Assembly: GCA_965247915.1 (NCBI GenBank)
Contig: OZ252048.1
Coordinates: forward strand, 2,294,001-2,358,000
Reading direction: 5' to 3'
From: JAKZRT01 sp965247915
GTDB taxonomy: Bacteria; Pseudomonadota; Alphaproteobacteria; Rhodobacterales; Rhodobacteraceae
Length of the DNA: 64,000 nt
Shown: positions 1 to 7,313 of the stretch, piece after piece
Layout of the letters: the number at the start of each line of letters is the position of its first letter
How positions within the stretch are numbered: the first letter of the stretch is position 1
Translations under genes and position numbers: made by a program
Notes under the pieces: generated by a model
What the model saw: the letters and a program-made list of their open reading frames with translations, nothing else
Told to the model about the DNA's origin: nothing
Database searches by the model: none

Positions 1-2264
1 AAAAGGTCACCGCCTGGGCGCCGACGCCCGAGGCCGCGATTGCTCGGTTGGACCGGGCGCTCAGGGAATTTCGGATCCGGGGTGTTTCCACCAACATCGC
101 CTTTGTCGAGAACCTGCTGAAGCACCCGACGTTCCTGAATTACGAATACCACACCAAGTTCATCGACGAGACGCCGGCGCTGTTCAAGTTCAAGAAACGC
201 CGCGACCGGGCCACGAAAATTCTGACTTATATCGCCGACATCTCGGTCAACGGTCACCCGGAAACCGCCGGTCGCCCGCGACCGCCCGCCACCGCGCGGG
301 TGCCGCGCCCGCCGGTTGAGCCGGTTGCCAATCCCGCGCCCGGAACCGCCAATATGCTGGCCGATAAGGGGCCGGCGGCGGTGGCGCAATGGGTGCTGGA
401 CCAGGACCGGTTGCTCATCACCGACACCACGATGCGCGACGGGCACCAGTCGTTGCTGGCCACGCGGATGCGGTCGATCGACATGGTCAAGGTCGCGCCC
501 GCCTACACGGCGAAAATGTCCGACCTGTTTTCGGTCGAATGCTGGGGCGGCGCGACCTTCGACGTGGCCTACCGGTTTTTGCAGGAATGCCCCTGGCAGC
601 GCCTGCGCGACATTCGCGCGGCGATGCCCAATATCATGACCCAGATGCTGCTGCGCGCTTCGAACGGCGTCGGCTATACCAATTACCCCGACAACGTGGT
701 GCGGGCCTTTGTTGCGCGCGCCGCCGCGACCGGGGTCGATGTGTTCCGCGTCTTCGACAGCCTCAACTGGGTCGAAAACATGCGCGTGGCGATGGATGCG
801 GTGATCGAGGCTGAAAAACTCTGCGAAGGCACGATCTGTTATACCGGCGACCTCAATGACCCGGCGCGATCGAAATACGACCTGAAATACTATGTCGAGA
901 TGGGGCAGGCCCTGCGTTCGGCCGGCGCGCATATGCTGGGGCTGAAAGACATGGCCGGGCTGTTGAAGCCAACGGCGGCGCGGCAGCTTTTCACCGCGCT
1001 CCGCGACGAGGTCGGCCTGCCGATCCACTTTCACACCCACGACACCGCCGGGGCTGCAATCGCCACCTGCATTGCCGCAGCCGAAGCCGGCGTTGACATC
1101 ATCGATGCGGCGATGGACGCGTTTTCGGGCAACACGTCGCAACCAACGCTTGGCACGCTGGTCGAGACGTTGGCGCGCGGCCCGCGCGACACGCGCCTCG
1201 ACATCGCGGCGATCCGCGACATTTCGAATTATTGGGAGGCGGTGCGCGACCTTTACCGGGCCTTTGAGAGCGGCATGCAGGCACCCGCATCCGAGGTTTA
1301 TCTTCACGAAATGCCCGGTGGTCAGTTCACCAATCTCAAGGCCCAGGCCCAGTCGATGGGGCTTGAGGACCGCTGGCACGAGGTGGCGCAGACCTATTCG
1401 GACGTGAACGCGATGTTCGGTGACATCGTGAAAGTGACGCCGTCGTCCAAAGTGGTCGGTGACATGGCGCTGATGATGGTGGTCCAGGGGTTGAACCGGG
1501 CGGATGTCGAGGATCCCAAGACCGAGGTCGCCTTCCCCGACAGCGTCGTTGACATGATGCGTGGCAATCTGGGCCAGCCCCCCGGTGGCTGGCCGCGCGC
1601 CTTGCAAAAAAAGGTGTTGAAGGGCGAGGTCGCGGCCACCGACCGCCCCGGCAAGGCGCTGCCGCCGGTCGATTTGGAAAAGACCCGTTCGGAGCTGTCG
1701 AAAGAGCTTGAGGGGTTCAAAGTCGATGACGAGGACCTGAACGGGTATCTGATGTATCCCAAAGTGTACCTGGATTATATGGGCCGCCACCGCGTTTACG
1801 GCCCGGTCCGCACCCTGCCCACAGACGTATTTTTCTATGGCATGGAACCGGGCGATGAAATCTCGGTCGACATCGACCCCGGCAAGACCCTGGAGATCAG
1901 GTGTCAGGCGATCAGCGCCCCTAACGAGACCGGCGAGGTGAAGGTGTTCTTCGAGCTGAACGGCCAGCCCCGGATCGTGCGCGTCGCCAACCGCGCGGCG
2001 GCGGCCGAGCGCGTACAGACCCCCAAGGCCGAACCGGGTAACCCCAACCATATCGGCGCCCCGATGCCCGGCGTGGTCGCCACGGTGGCGGTGGTGCCCG
2101 GCGCCAAGGTCGCGGGCGGCGATCTCTTGTTGACCATCGAGGCGATGAAGATGGAGACCGGCATCCACGCCGAACGCGATGCGGTGGTCAAGGCGGTTCA
2201 TGTTCAGCCGGGCGGTCAAATCGACGCCAAGGACCTGCTGATCGAGTTCGAAGGCGACAGTTGA
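1..2264 (+). CDS. pyc: Pyruvate carboxylase, C-terminal part (5' end outside window)
   Basis: This is the distal part of a biotin-dependent pyruvate carboxylase, which converts pyruvate, bicarbonate and ATP to oxaloacetate in the cytosol. The frame is open from base 3, so the start codon lies upstream of the window. The first ~60 visible residues are the end of the biotin carboxylase domain (FRIRGVSTNIAF). They are followed by the carboxyltransferase domain opening with TDTTMRDGHQS, the metal-site region FHTHDTAG, the PYC/OADA domain, and a C-terminal biotinyl domain whose EAMKME motif carries the biotin lysine. The order and the single-chain layout fit bacterial Pyc. It ends just ahead of a tRNA-Gly gene. 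Identity is secure. Confidence 0.97.
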   Translation, partial: KVTAWAPTPEAAIARLDRALREFRIRGVSTNIAFVENLLKHPTFLNYEYHTKFIDETPALFKFKKRRDRATKILTYIADISVNGHPETAGRPRPPATARVPRPPVEPVANPAPGTANMLADKGPAAVAQWVLDQDRLLITDTTMRDGHQSLLATRMRSIDMVKVAPAYTAKMSDLFSVECWGGATFDVAYRFLQECPWQRLRDIRAAMPNIMTQMLLRASNGVGYTNYPDNVVRAFVARAAATGVDVFRVFDSLNWVENMRVAMDAVIEAEKLCEGTICYTGDLNDPARSKYDLKYYVEMGQALRSAGAHMLGLKDMAGLLKPTAARQLFTALRDEVGLPIHFHTHDTAGAAIATCIAAAEAGVDIIDAAMDAFSGNTSQPTLGTLVETLARGPRDTRLDIAAIRDISNYWEAVRDLYRAFESGMQAPASEVYLHEMPGGQFTNLKAQAQSMGLEDRWHEVAQTYSDVNAMFGDIVKVTPSSKVVGDMALMMVVQGLNRADVEDPKTEVAFPDSVVDMMRGNLGQPPGGWPRALQKKVLKGEVAATDRPGKALPPVDLEKTRSELSKELEGFKVDDEDLNGYLMYPKVYLDYMGRHRVYGPVRTLPTDVFFYGMEPGDEISVDIDPGKTLEIRCQAISAPNETGEVKVFFELNGQPRIVRVANRAAAAERVQTPKAEPGNPNHIGAPMPGVVATVAVVPGAKVAGGDLLLTIEAMKMETGIHAERDAVVKAVHVQPGGQIDAKDLLIEFEGDS

Positions 2265-2363
2265 TCCGGCGATTCGCGGCGCGACAAAATTCGCCGATAA
2301 CAGGTCGCTTTTTGCCTTGCGGGGCCGCGCCCTTGGTTATATTCAGCGCCTCACCCAATGGAC

Positions 2364-2438
2364 GCGGGCGTAGCTCAGGGGTAGAGCATAACCTTGCCAA
2401 GGTTAGGGTCGTGAGTTCGAATCTCATCGCCCGCTCCA
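2364..2438 (+). tRNA. tRNA-Gly (anticodon GCC)
   Basis: A full cloverleaf can be folded. The acceptor arms are GCGGGCG and CGCCCGC, the anticodon loop is TTGCCAA with anticodon GCC, the T arm contains GTTCGAATC, and the discriminator T is followed by an encoded CCA. Length is 75 nt including CCA. Confidence 0.96.
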
Positions 2439-2495
2439 GGGGACTTTCCAAGCGTATCGCGACGATGCTGAAACCTGTAGGCGTGCGCCCTCCCG

Positions 2496-3170
2496 CTAAT
2501 CGTCGCCCGGAACGCCGTAAGAGGGTGCGGCGCGCGGATCGAGTGCGCGCGCGAGATAGTCGTCGAGCTGGGGCTTATAGATGTCCCAGGCGGTCGCGAT
2601 GTTCTCGATCGGGCAGCTTTCGGTCCAGTCGCAGCGCAGATCGGCCACCGGCCAGGCGACGCGGTCGACGATCATCATGCCCGCCGAATGCACAGGCCCC
2701 GCTTCGCCGCCGGCCGCCAGACCAGCGCGCATGGCCGCGATCAGGCGGTCGCCGATGTGGCCCGACGCCCCCAGGAAGCCGTCGACGATCGCGCGCGGCA
2801 CATCAAGACTGGCCAAAAGGTTGCCGCCCGAAGCCACGTTTGGCGCTTGCGCCTCGCACCACAGCCCCAGAGAATTCGGGCCTGAATGGATCGCCGTCGC
2901 CCCGGTGCGGTCAACCGCCAGCACCTGACGGTACTCAATAAACTTGCCGCGTTTCTTGACCTCGGCAATCGTCTGCGGCGCGCTCAACCCACCCGCCATC
3001 AAATCCAGCGCCAGCGGCCCCAGGCTGGGGTCGGTTACGTTCTGGCTGGCCACTGCGCCAACACCAGCGCGCGCATAAGAACACCGGGCCGCAACAGCAG
3101 GCGAGGACGACGCAATTGCCACGCCGTACATACCGGTCTCAGCGCAGCGGGCGACAAGCGAGAACGTCAT
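2496..3170 (-). CDS. DUF1028 family protein (Ntn-hydrolase-like)
   Basis: This is a 224-residue cytoplasmic protein of the DUF1028 family. It begins MTFSLVARC and shows the family's G-x-A-x-ASSSPAVAARC segment near residue 25 and a GPLALDLM segment. DUF1028 proteins have an Ntn-hydrolase-type fold, but their substrate is not firmly established; some are fused to or encoded with peptide or carbohydrate-binding modules. It is the last gene of a probable three-gene minus-strand operon, six bases after a RidA gene, which suggests a role near amino-acid or imine metabolism (inference). No truncation is visible. Confidence 0.85.
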   Translation of the reverse strand: MTFSLVARCAETGMYGVAIASSSPAVAARCSYARAGVGAVASQNVTDPSLGPLALDLMAGGLSAPQTIAEVKKRGKFIEYRQVLAVDRTGATAIHSGPNSLGLWCEAQAPNVASGGNLLASLDVPRAIVDGFLGASGHIGDRLIAAMRAGLAAGGEAGPVHSAGMMIVDRVAWPVADLRCDWTESCPIENIATAWDIYKPQLDDYLARALDPRAAPSYGVPGDD

Positions 3171-3176
3171 CGCCGC

Positions 3177-3593
3177 TCAGTCCCCGATGACGGCGGTGGC
3201 GTCAATCTCGACCACCCATTCGGGCCGCGCCAGTCCGGACACGATCAGCCCGGTCGACACCGGATGCACGCCCTTGATGTATTCGCCGATGGTCCGGTAA
3301 ACCGCCTCGCGGTACCGCGCGTCGGTGATATAGACCACGATCTTGACCAGATCACCCATCGCGCCCCCGGCCTCTTCGATCAACGCCTTGATGTTCTGCA
3401 TGGCCCTGTGGGTCTGCGCGACCGGATCGTGGCCCGCAATGCTGGTGGCATCGCGCAAGTTCTGCCCGACCTGACCGCGCAGCCAGACCATGCGCCCGCC
3501 TCGGGTCACCACCGCCTGACAAAGGTCGTTGTCCAAGTTCTGTTCGGGGTAGGTGTCGGCCGTGTTGAACTTACGAAGTCGGGTATGGGCCAT
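3177..3593 (-). CDS. RidA (YjgF/UK114) family protein
   Basis: This 138-residue protein is of the RidA superfamily. Classical members hydrolyse reactive enamine/imine intermediates released by PLP enzymes and act as trimers. The family's central segment is seen around residues 55-85 (DPVAQTHRAMQNIKALIEEAG) and the C-terminal half has LVKIVVYITD. The usual catalytic arginine region near residue 105-115 is replaced by a variant (STGLIVSGLARPEWVVEIDA), so this may be one of the Rid1-7 subfamilies rather than archetypal RidA. It sits between a DUF1028 gene and a RAM-domain gene on the same strand. Confidence 0.85.
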   Translation of the reverse strand: MAHTRLRKFNTADTYPEQNLDNDLCQAVVTRGGRMVWLRGQVGQNLRDATSIAGHDPVAQTHRAMQNIKALIEEAGGAMGDLVKIVVYITDARYREAVYRTIGEYIKGVHPVSTGLIVSGLARPEWVVEIDATAVIGD

Positions 3594-3640
3594 CGGCAGC
3601 TCCGTCGAGTTTGGTTGCTTGCAGGCAACAACAGGCGCGC

Positions 3641-3880
3641 TCAGAACGCCTTGAATGTCAGGGTTGTCATCGACCGCTCGATCCCGTCGATGTCCAACAG
3701 CCGGTCGTTGATGAATTTTCCAACGTCCTCGCCCGCGGGCACATAAAGTTTCAGCAGCAGGTCATAGTTGCCGCTGGTCGAGTAAAGTTCCGAATGAAGC
3801 TCGCGCAAGATCACCGCCTCGGCCACGTCGTAGGTTGTGCCCGGGCGGCAGCGCAGCTGAACAAAGACACAAATTGACAT
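3641..3880 (-). CDS. Stand-alone Lrp/AsnC ligand-binding (RAM) domain protein
   Basis: This ~79-residue protein consists only of the RAM/AsnC ligand-binding fold (SICVFVQLRCRPGTTYDVAEA, then TSGNYDLLLKLYVP and DIDGIERSMTT) with no helix-turn-helix. Stand-alone RAM proteins can bind amino acids and oligomerise with Lrp-type regulators. The chosen start is the internal ATG at 3880 because AGGAG lies 10 bases before it; a longer frame to 3910 has no such site. It is the first gene of the RAM-RidA-DUF1028 group and is divergent from hisB. A ligand sensor for the operon is an inference. Confidence 0.8.
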   Translation of the reverse strand: MSICVFVQLRCRPGTTYDVAEAVILRELHSELYSTSGNYDLLLKLYVPAGEDVGKFINDRLLDIDGIERSMTTLTFKAF

Positions 3881-3907
3881 CGGCGCGGGGCTCCTTATGG
3901 GGTTATT

Positions 3908-3951
3908 CATCGGCAGAATGGCCGCGCATCGGCAGAATGGCCGCGCATCGG
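3908..3951. repeat. 19-bp tandem repeat, 2.3 units
   Basis: The unit catcggcagaatggccgcg occurs twice head to tail and is followed by the first six bases of a third copy. It lies in the divergent region between the RAM-domain gene and hisB, just upstream of the hisB promoter. Confidence 0.9.
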
Positions 3952-3982
3952 GGAATAATCAATCGCCCAAAGGCTGCAATGC

Positions 3983-4011
3983 TTGGATTGCAATGTCGCG
4001 GGGACTATAAG
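3983..4011 (+). promoter_or_regulatory. Candidate sigma-70 promoter of hisBH
   Basis: TTGGAT at 3983-3988 and TATAAG at 4006-4011 are separated by 17 bases. They lie 28 bases upstream of the hisB ATG, which has its own CAGGAG ribosome-binding site at 4026-4031. Confidence 0.55.
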
Positions 4012-4038
4012 GCGCGGCGAACGTGCAGGAGCCTACGC

Positions 4039-4626
4039 ATGCGCAAGGCCAAAATAACCCGCAAGACGGCCGAGACCGATATCTCGGTCGAGATCGACCT
4101 CGACGGCACCGGGGCTTGCGACAATGCGACCGGCGTCGGGTTCTTTGACCACATGCTCGACCAGTTGGCGCGGCATTCAATGATCGACATGAAGGTACGC
4201 GCCACCGGCGACACCCATATCGACGACCACCACACGGTCGAGGACACCGGCATCGCGCTTGGTCAGGCCCTGACCGCGGCGCTTGGCGACAAACGCGGCA
4301 TCCGGCGCTATGGCGCGTGCAACCTGCCCATGGATGACGCGCAGGTCCGCGCCGCGCTCGACCTCTCGGGACGTCCGTTTCTGGTCTGGGGCGTCGCGCT
4401 GCCGACGCCCAAAATTGGCAGCTTTGACACCGAACTCGTGCGCGAGTTTTTCCAGGCCTTCGCCACGCATGGCGGCATCACGCTGCACGTCGACGCGCTG
4501 CACGGCATCAACAGCCACCACATTGCCGAGGCCGCGTTCAAGGCCGTGGCGCGCGCCCTGCGCGACGCGGTCGATGCTGACCCGCGCGGCGGTGGCGCCC
4601 TGCCCTCGACCAAAGGCGCGCTCTGA
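4039..4626 (+). CDS. hisB: Imidazoleglycerol-phosphate dehydratase
   Basis: This enzyme catalyses the sixth step of histidine synthesis, dehydrating imidazole-glycerol phosphate to imidazole-acetol phosphate. The 195-residue length is that of the monofunctional bacterial enzyme. Metal-binding histidine motifs are visible: FFDHMLDQLARHS, DDHHTVED near residue 70, and the C-terminal INSHHIAEAAFKA. The start at 4039 is chosen because CAGGAG precedes it at the right distance and the product starts MRKAKITRKT as in relatives; the frame is open further upstream without family similarity. hisH follows after only 4 bases, so the two are probably co-translated. Confidence 0.96.
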   Translation: MRKAKITRKTAETDISVEIDLDGTGACDNATGVGFFDHMLDQLARHSMIDMKVRATGDTHIDDHHTVEDTGIALGQALTAALGDKRGIRRYGACNLPMDDAQVRAALDLSGRPFLVWGVALPTPKIGSFDTELVREFFQAFATHGGITLHVDALHGINSHHIAEAAFKAVARALRDAVDADPRGGGALPSTKGAL

Positions 4627-4630
4627 GGCG

Positions 4631-5269
4631 GTGCTGACGGTCCTGATCGATTACAGTGTCGGCAACCTGCATTCGGCCGCAAAGGCGTTTCAGCGCATGG
4701 CGGCCGAGGTTGGCGCAGGCGAGGTCCTGGTCAGCGGGCGGGCGCAGGACGTGGCGCGCGCCGACCGGCTGGTGCTGCCCGGCGACGGCGCCTTCGCGCA
4801 TTGCCGCGAGACCCTGGCGGGCATGGACGGGCTGGAACAAGCGATCACCGAGGCGATCATCACCCGCGGCCGTCCGTTTCTGGGCATCTGCGTCGGCATG
4901 CAGCTTTTGGCGACTTGGGGCCGCGAATACCGCGACACGCGCGGCCTGGGCTGGATTGCAGGCGAGGTTGCGCGCATCGCGCCGGGCGACACGGCATTGA
5001 AAGTTCCGCACATGGGCTGGAACGACCTGGTGATTGACCGGCAGCATGCGGTTCTTGACGGTCTCGCAACTGGCGATCACGCCTATTTCGTGCATTCCTA
5101 TCATTTCCGGGTCGATCAGCGTGACCAGCTATTGGCCCATTGCGACTATGGCGGCCCCATCGCCGCCGTTATCGGGCGTGACAATATCGTCGGCACCCAA
5201 TTCCACCCCGAAAAAAGCCAGCGGACCGGTCTGCGGCTGATTGCCAACTTCCTGACCTGGTCGCCCTGA
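4631..5269 (+). CDS. hisH: Imidazole glycerol phosphate synthase, glutamine amidotransferase subunit
   Basis: HisH hydrolyses glutamine and channels ammonia to HisF, making imidazole-glycerol phosphate and AICAR. The class I glutamine amidotransferase triad is visible: the nucleophile cysteine in GICVGMQLL, and histidine and glutamate in QFHPEKSQ near the C terminus. The N terminus (LTVLIDYSVGNLHS) fits a GTG start at 4631, giving 212 residues. The preceding GAGGCG overlaps the hisB stop and can serve as the ribosome-binding site. HisA and HisF are not in the window after it; the next gene is on the opposite strand. Confidence 0.95.
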   Translation: MLTVLIDYSVGNLHSAAKAFQRMAAEVGAGEVLVSGRAQDVARADRLVLPGDGAFAHCRETLAGMDGLEQAITEAIITRGRPFLGICVGMQLLATWGREYRDTRGLGWIAGEVARIAPGDTALKVPHMGWNDLVIDRQHAVLDGLATGDHAYFVHSYHFRVDQRDQLLAHCDYGGPIAAVIGRDNIVGTQFHPEKSQRTGLRLIANFLTWSP

Positions 5270-5284
5270 GCGCGGCGCAATCCC

Positions 5285-5761
5285 TCACAACCTCGACGAA
5301 ATGATGCCGGTGTTGAACCCGGCTTTGCGCAATTCGCCGTAGAGCCGCTGGCGTTCGATCTTCGGGCACCGATCCTCGATCACATCAAGCCCCGCGGCCC
5401 GCGCCCGCGCCGCGGCACCGGCGTGGCGGACCCCGATCTGCATCCAGACGGTCCACAGCGACGGCAAAGCCGCTATTGCCGCATCGACGATCCCGGGGAC
5501 CGCCTCGGGCCGCCGAAAAATATCGACCATATCGACCGGCACGCTGCGAGGAATATCGCTGATCTCGGCGTAACCTGCCTCGCCAAAAAGCTGCTGGCCC
5601 GCCAGCGCCGGGTTCACCGGTATCACCCGGTAGCCGTTCCGCGACAGATAGCGCGCCACGAAATAGCTCGGGCGGATCGGGTTCGCCGAAACCCCGACCG
5701 CCGCGATCACCTGCGTGCGCTGCAGAATGTCGCGCAGAAGGTCATCCGAATATTCCGCCAT
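5285..5761 (-). CDS. CoA-binding domain protein (YccU type)
   Basis: This 158-residue protein has a Rossmann-like CoA-binding domain. It shows VIAAVGVSANPIRPSYFVARYL near the N terminus, then YRVIPVNPALAGQQLFGE and the conserved late segment WMQIGVRH...GLDVIEDRCPKIE. YccU-like proteins resemble the CoA-binding part of succinyl-CoA synthetase, but their role is unknown. The ATG at 5761 is chosen because similarity begins there; the frame extends upstream without recognisable content. It converges with hisH, with 15 bases between the stops. Confidence 0.85.
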   Translation of the reverse strand: MAEYSDDLLRDILQRTQVIAAVGVSANPIRPSYFVARYLSRNGYRVIPVNPALAGQQLFGEAGYAEISDIPRSVPVDMVDIFRRPEAVPGIVDAAIAALPSLWTVWMQIGVRHAGAAARARAAGLDVIEDRCPKIERQRLYGELRKAGFNTGIISSRL

Positions 5762-5976
5762 GCCCGCGCCATAGCACGGCCCGCGAGCACAAAAAAGCGC
5801 CCGAACTAAAAGGCCGGGCGCCAGTCGTGGAACGAGGGACAGTGAAGTTCGGCGCGAGTGTTCCAGGCCCGCGCCATGTTCGAAAGATAATCTTTCGACC
5901 AACGCATAAAAGCGCATGTAAAAAACCTGTGAACAGAACGTTAACTTGGGCCCGAAAAATTGATGTTTTTTTGGCA

Positions 5977-6777
5977 CTAATTGTCTTTGCGTCCGGCACC
6001 GCCGCGCCGGGACGCCGCATAAAGCGCCACGGCGGCGGCGTTCGATACGTTGAGCGACCCGAATCCGCGCGCCGCACTGACCCGCGCCAGATCGTCGCAA
6101 AGGCCCCGCGTCCGGGGCCGCAGGCCGGGCCCCTCGGCGCCCAGAACCAGAACCAGCGGGCCTGGATGCCGCGCCACCGCCGCGCCAATTTCCTCGGCCG
6201 CATCGCCGTCAAGCCCGATCACCGCAAAGCCTTCAGCGCGCAGCGTCTCCAGCGTGTTGCCGAGGTTTTTCACACGCAGATAGGGCTGGCGTTCCAGCGC
6301 GCCGGACGCGGCCTTGGCCAGCGCCCCGGTTTCGGGCGCCGCATGGCGCGCCGGCGCCACCACGGCCAGCGCCCCGAACACCTCAGCCGAACGCAATATC
6401 GCGCCGGCGTTGTGCGGGTCGCTGACCCGGTCGAGGGCGACAATGATCGGCGCATTGGTCGCGGCATCCGCGATCACCGCATCGAGGCTGCCCCAGTTCA
6501 GCGGCCGAACCTCGAGAGCCGCGCCCTGGTGCACCGATCCGGGGTCAAGCGGTACCGGAAACCGGCGCGCATCGACAAGCTCGGGGTCCAGGCCCGACGT
6601 TGCCACGGCAGCTTCGATCCGCGCATGCGCGTTTTGCGTCAGCACCAGCCGCAGCTTTTCACGGGCCGGGTTCACGAGCGCATCGGCCACCGCATGCAGG
6701 CCGAAAAGCCAAATGGTATCAGCCGCCGCCGCCCGCCGCGCGCGTTCCTTGTCGATCACCCAGGCGGGTTTTTTCAT
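5977..6777 (-). CDS. rlmB: 23S rRNA (guanosine-2'-O)-methyltransferase, RlmB/TrmH family
   Basis: This SPOUT-class 2'-O-methyltransferase of 266 residues probably methylates the conserved guanosine of the 23S rRNA peptidyl-transferase region. The substrate-binding N-terminal domain starts with WLFGLHAVADAL. The SPOUT knot motifs are visible: VALDRVSDPHNAGAILRSAEVFG (motif 1), LVLGAEGPGLRP (motif 2) and LNVSNAAAVALY (motif 3). The ATG at 6777 is used because GAAAGGG lies upstream of it. It is divergent from the tRNA-Tyr gene. Confidence 0.92.
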   Translation of the reverse strand: MKKPAWVIDKERARRAAAADTIWLFGLHAVADALVNPAREKLRLVLTQNAHARIEAAVATSGLDPELVDARRFPVPLDPGSVHQGAALEVRPLNWGSLDAVIADAATNAPIIVALDRVSDPHNAGAILRSAEVFGALAVVAPARHAAPETGALAKAASGALERQPYLRVKNLGNTLETLRAEGFAVIGLDGDAAEEIGAAVARHPGPLVLVLGAEGPGLRPRTRGLCDDLARVSAARGFGSLNVSNAAAVALYAASRRGGAGRKDN

Positions 6778-6900
6778 CGCCGCGCCCTTTCGCGCTCTGG
6801 CCAGGCCCTGAACTGGCACCGGGCGCGTGCCCGCGCAAGCCCCGGCCCCGGATTTTCCTCCTTGACCCGTTCAGGCGGCAAAGCTATCCCCCACAGCGTT

Positions 6901-6984
6901 GGGCGACGTGCTGCAAGGTGCGGCAGCGGACTGTAACTCCGCCGAGGTGACTCACGCCTGGTTCGATTCCAGGGTCGCCCACCA
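6901..6984 (+). tRNA. tRNA-Tyr (anticodon GTA)
   Basis: This is a class II tRNA. The acceptor arms GGGCGAC and GTCGCCC pair, the discriminator is A and CCA is encoded. The anticodon stem GCGGA/TCCGC encloses loop CTGTAAC. A long variable arm (GAG...CTC) and a T arm with GGTTCGATTCC follow. The usual T8-A14 pair appears as G8-C14 in my alignment, which is unusual. Confidence 0.85.
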
Positions 6985-7105
6985 TTTCATGGAATTCCTT
7001 GTCGCGGCGTGGCGTGGCGACCGTGCAACTGCCCTGCGCGGGCTTCAACAAATATATAATCAGACAACGGCGACACGCCTGGAATTTGTCTGAAATTCAC
7101 GGGGG

Positions 7106-7198
7106 ATCTGGTGCGGTCGGCGAGACTCGAACTCGCACGAGTGTTACCTCACAGCGACCTCAACGCTGCGCGTCTACCAATTCCGCCACGACCGCACT
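7106..7198. repeat. Left 93-bp direct repeat of the restriction-modification island
   Basis: This stretch is identical to 10319-10411 in the same orientation. It contains the whole tRNA-Leu gene plus three extra bases on each side. The sequences outside both copies diverge at once. Confidence 0.95.
7109..7195 (-). tRNA. tRNA-Leu (anticodon GAG), copy 1
   Basis: The cloverleaf has acceptor GCGGTCG/CGACCGC, discriminator A and encoded CCA. The anticodon loop is TTGAGGT, giving GAG, which reads CTC/CTT codons. The long variable arm is typical of leucine tRNAs. An identical copy lies at 10322-10408. Confidence 0.96.
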
Positions 7199-7313
7199 CG
7201 ATCGGACAGGTTCGCGCCTCTTTGCCAAAGTCGCATTTTCTTAGGTAATGTTCTCTTGATGTTCTCATGCCATTATGGCACAGAGATTCCCAGAGGCACT
7301 AGGAGCAGGGGCT

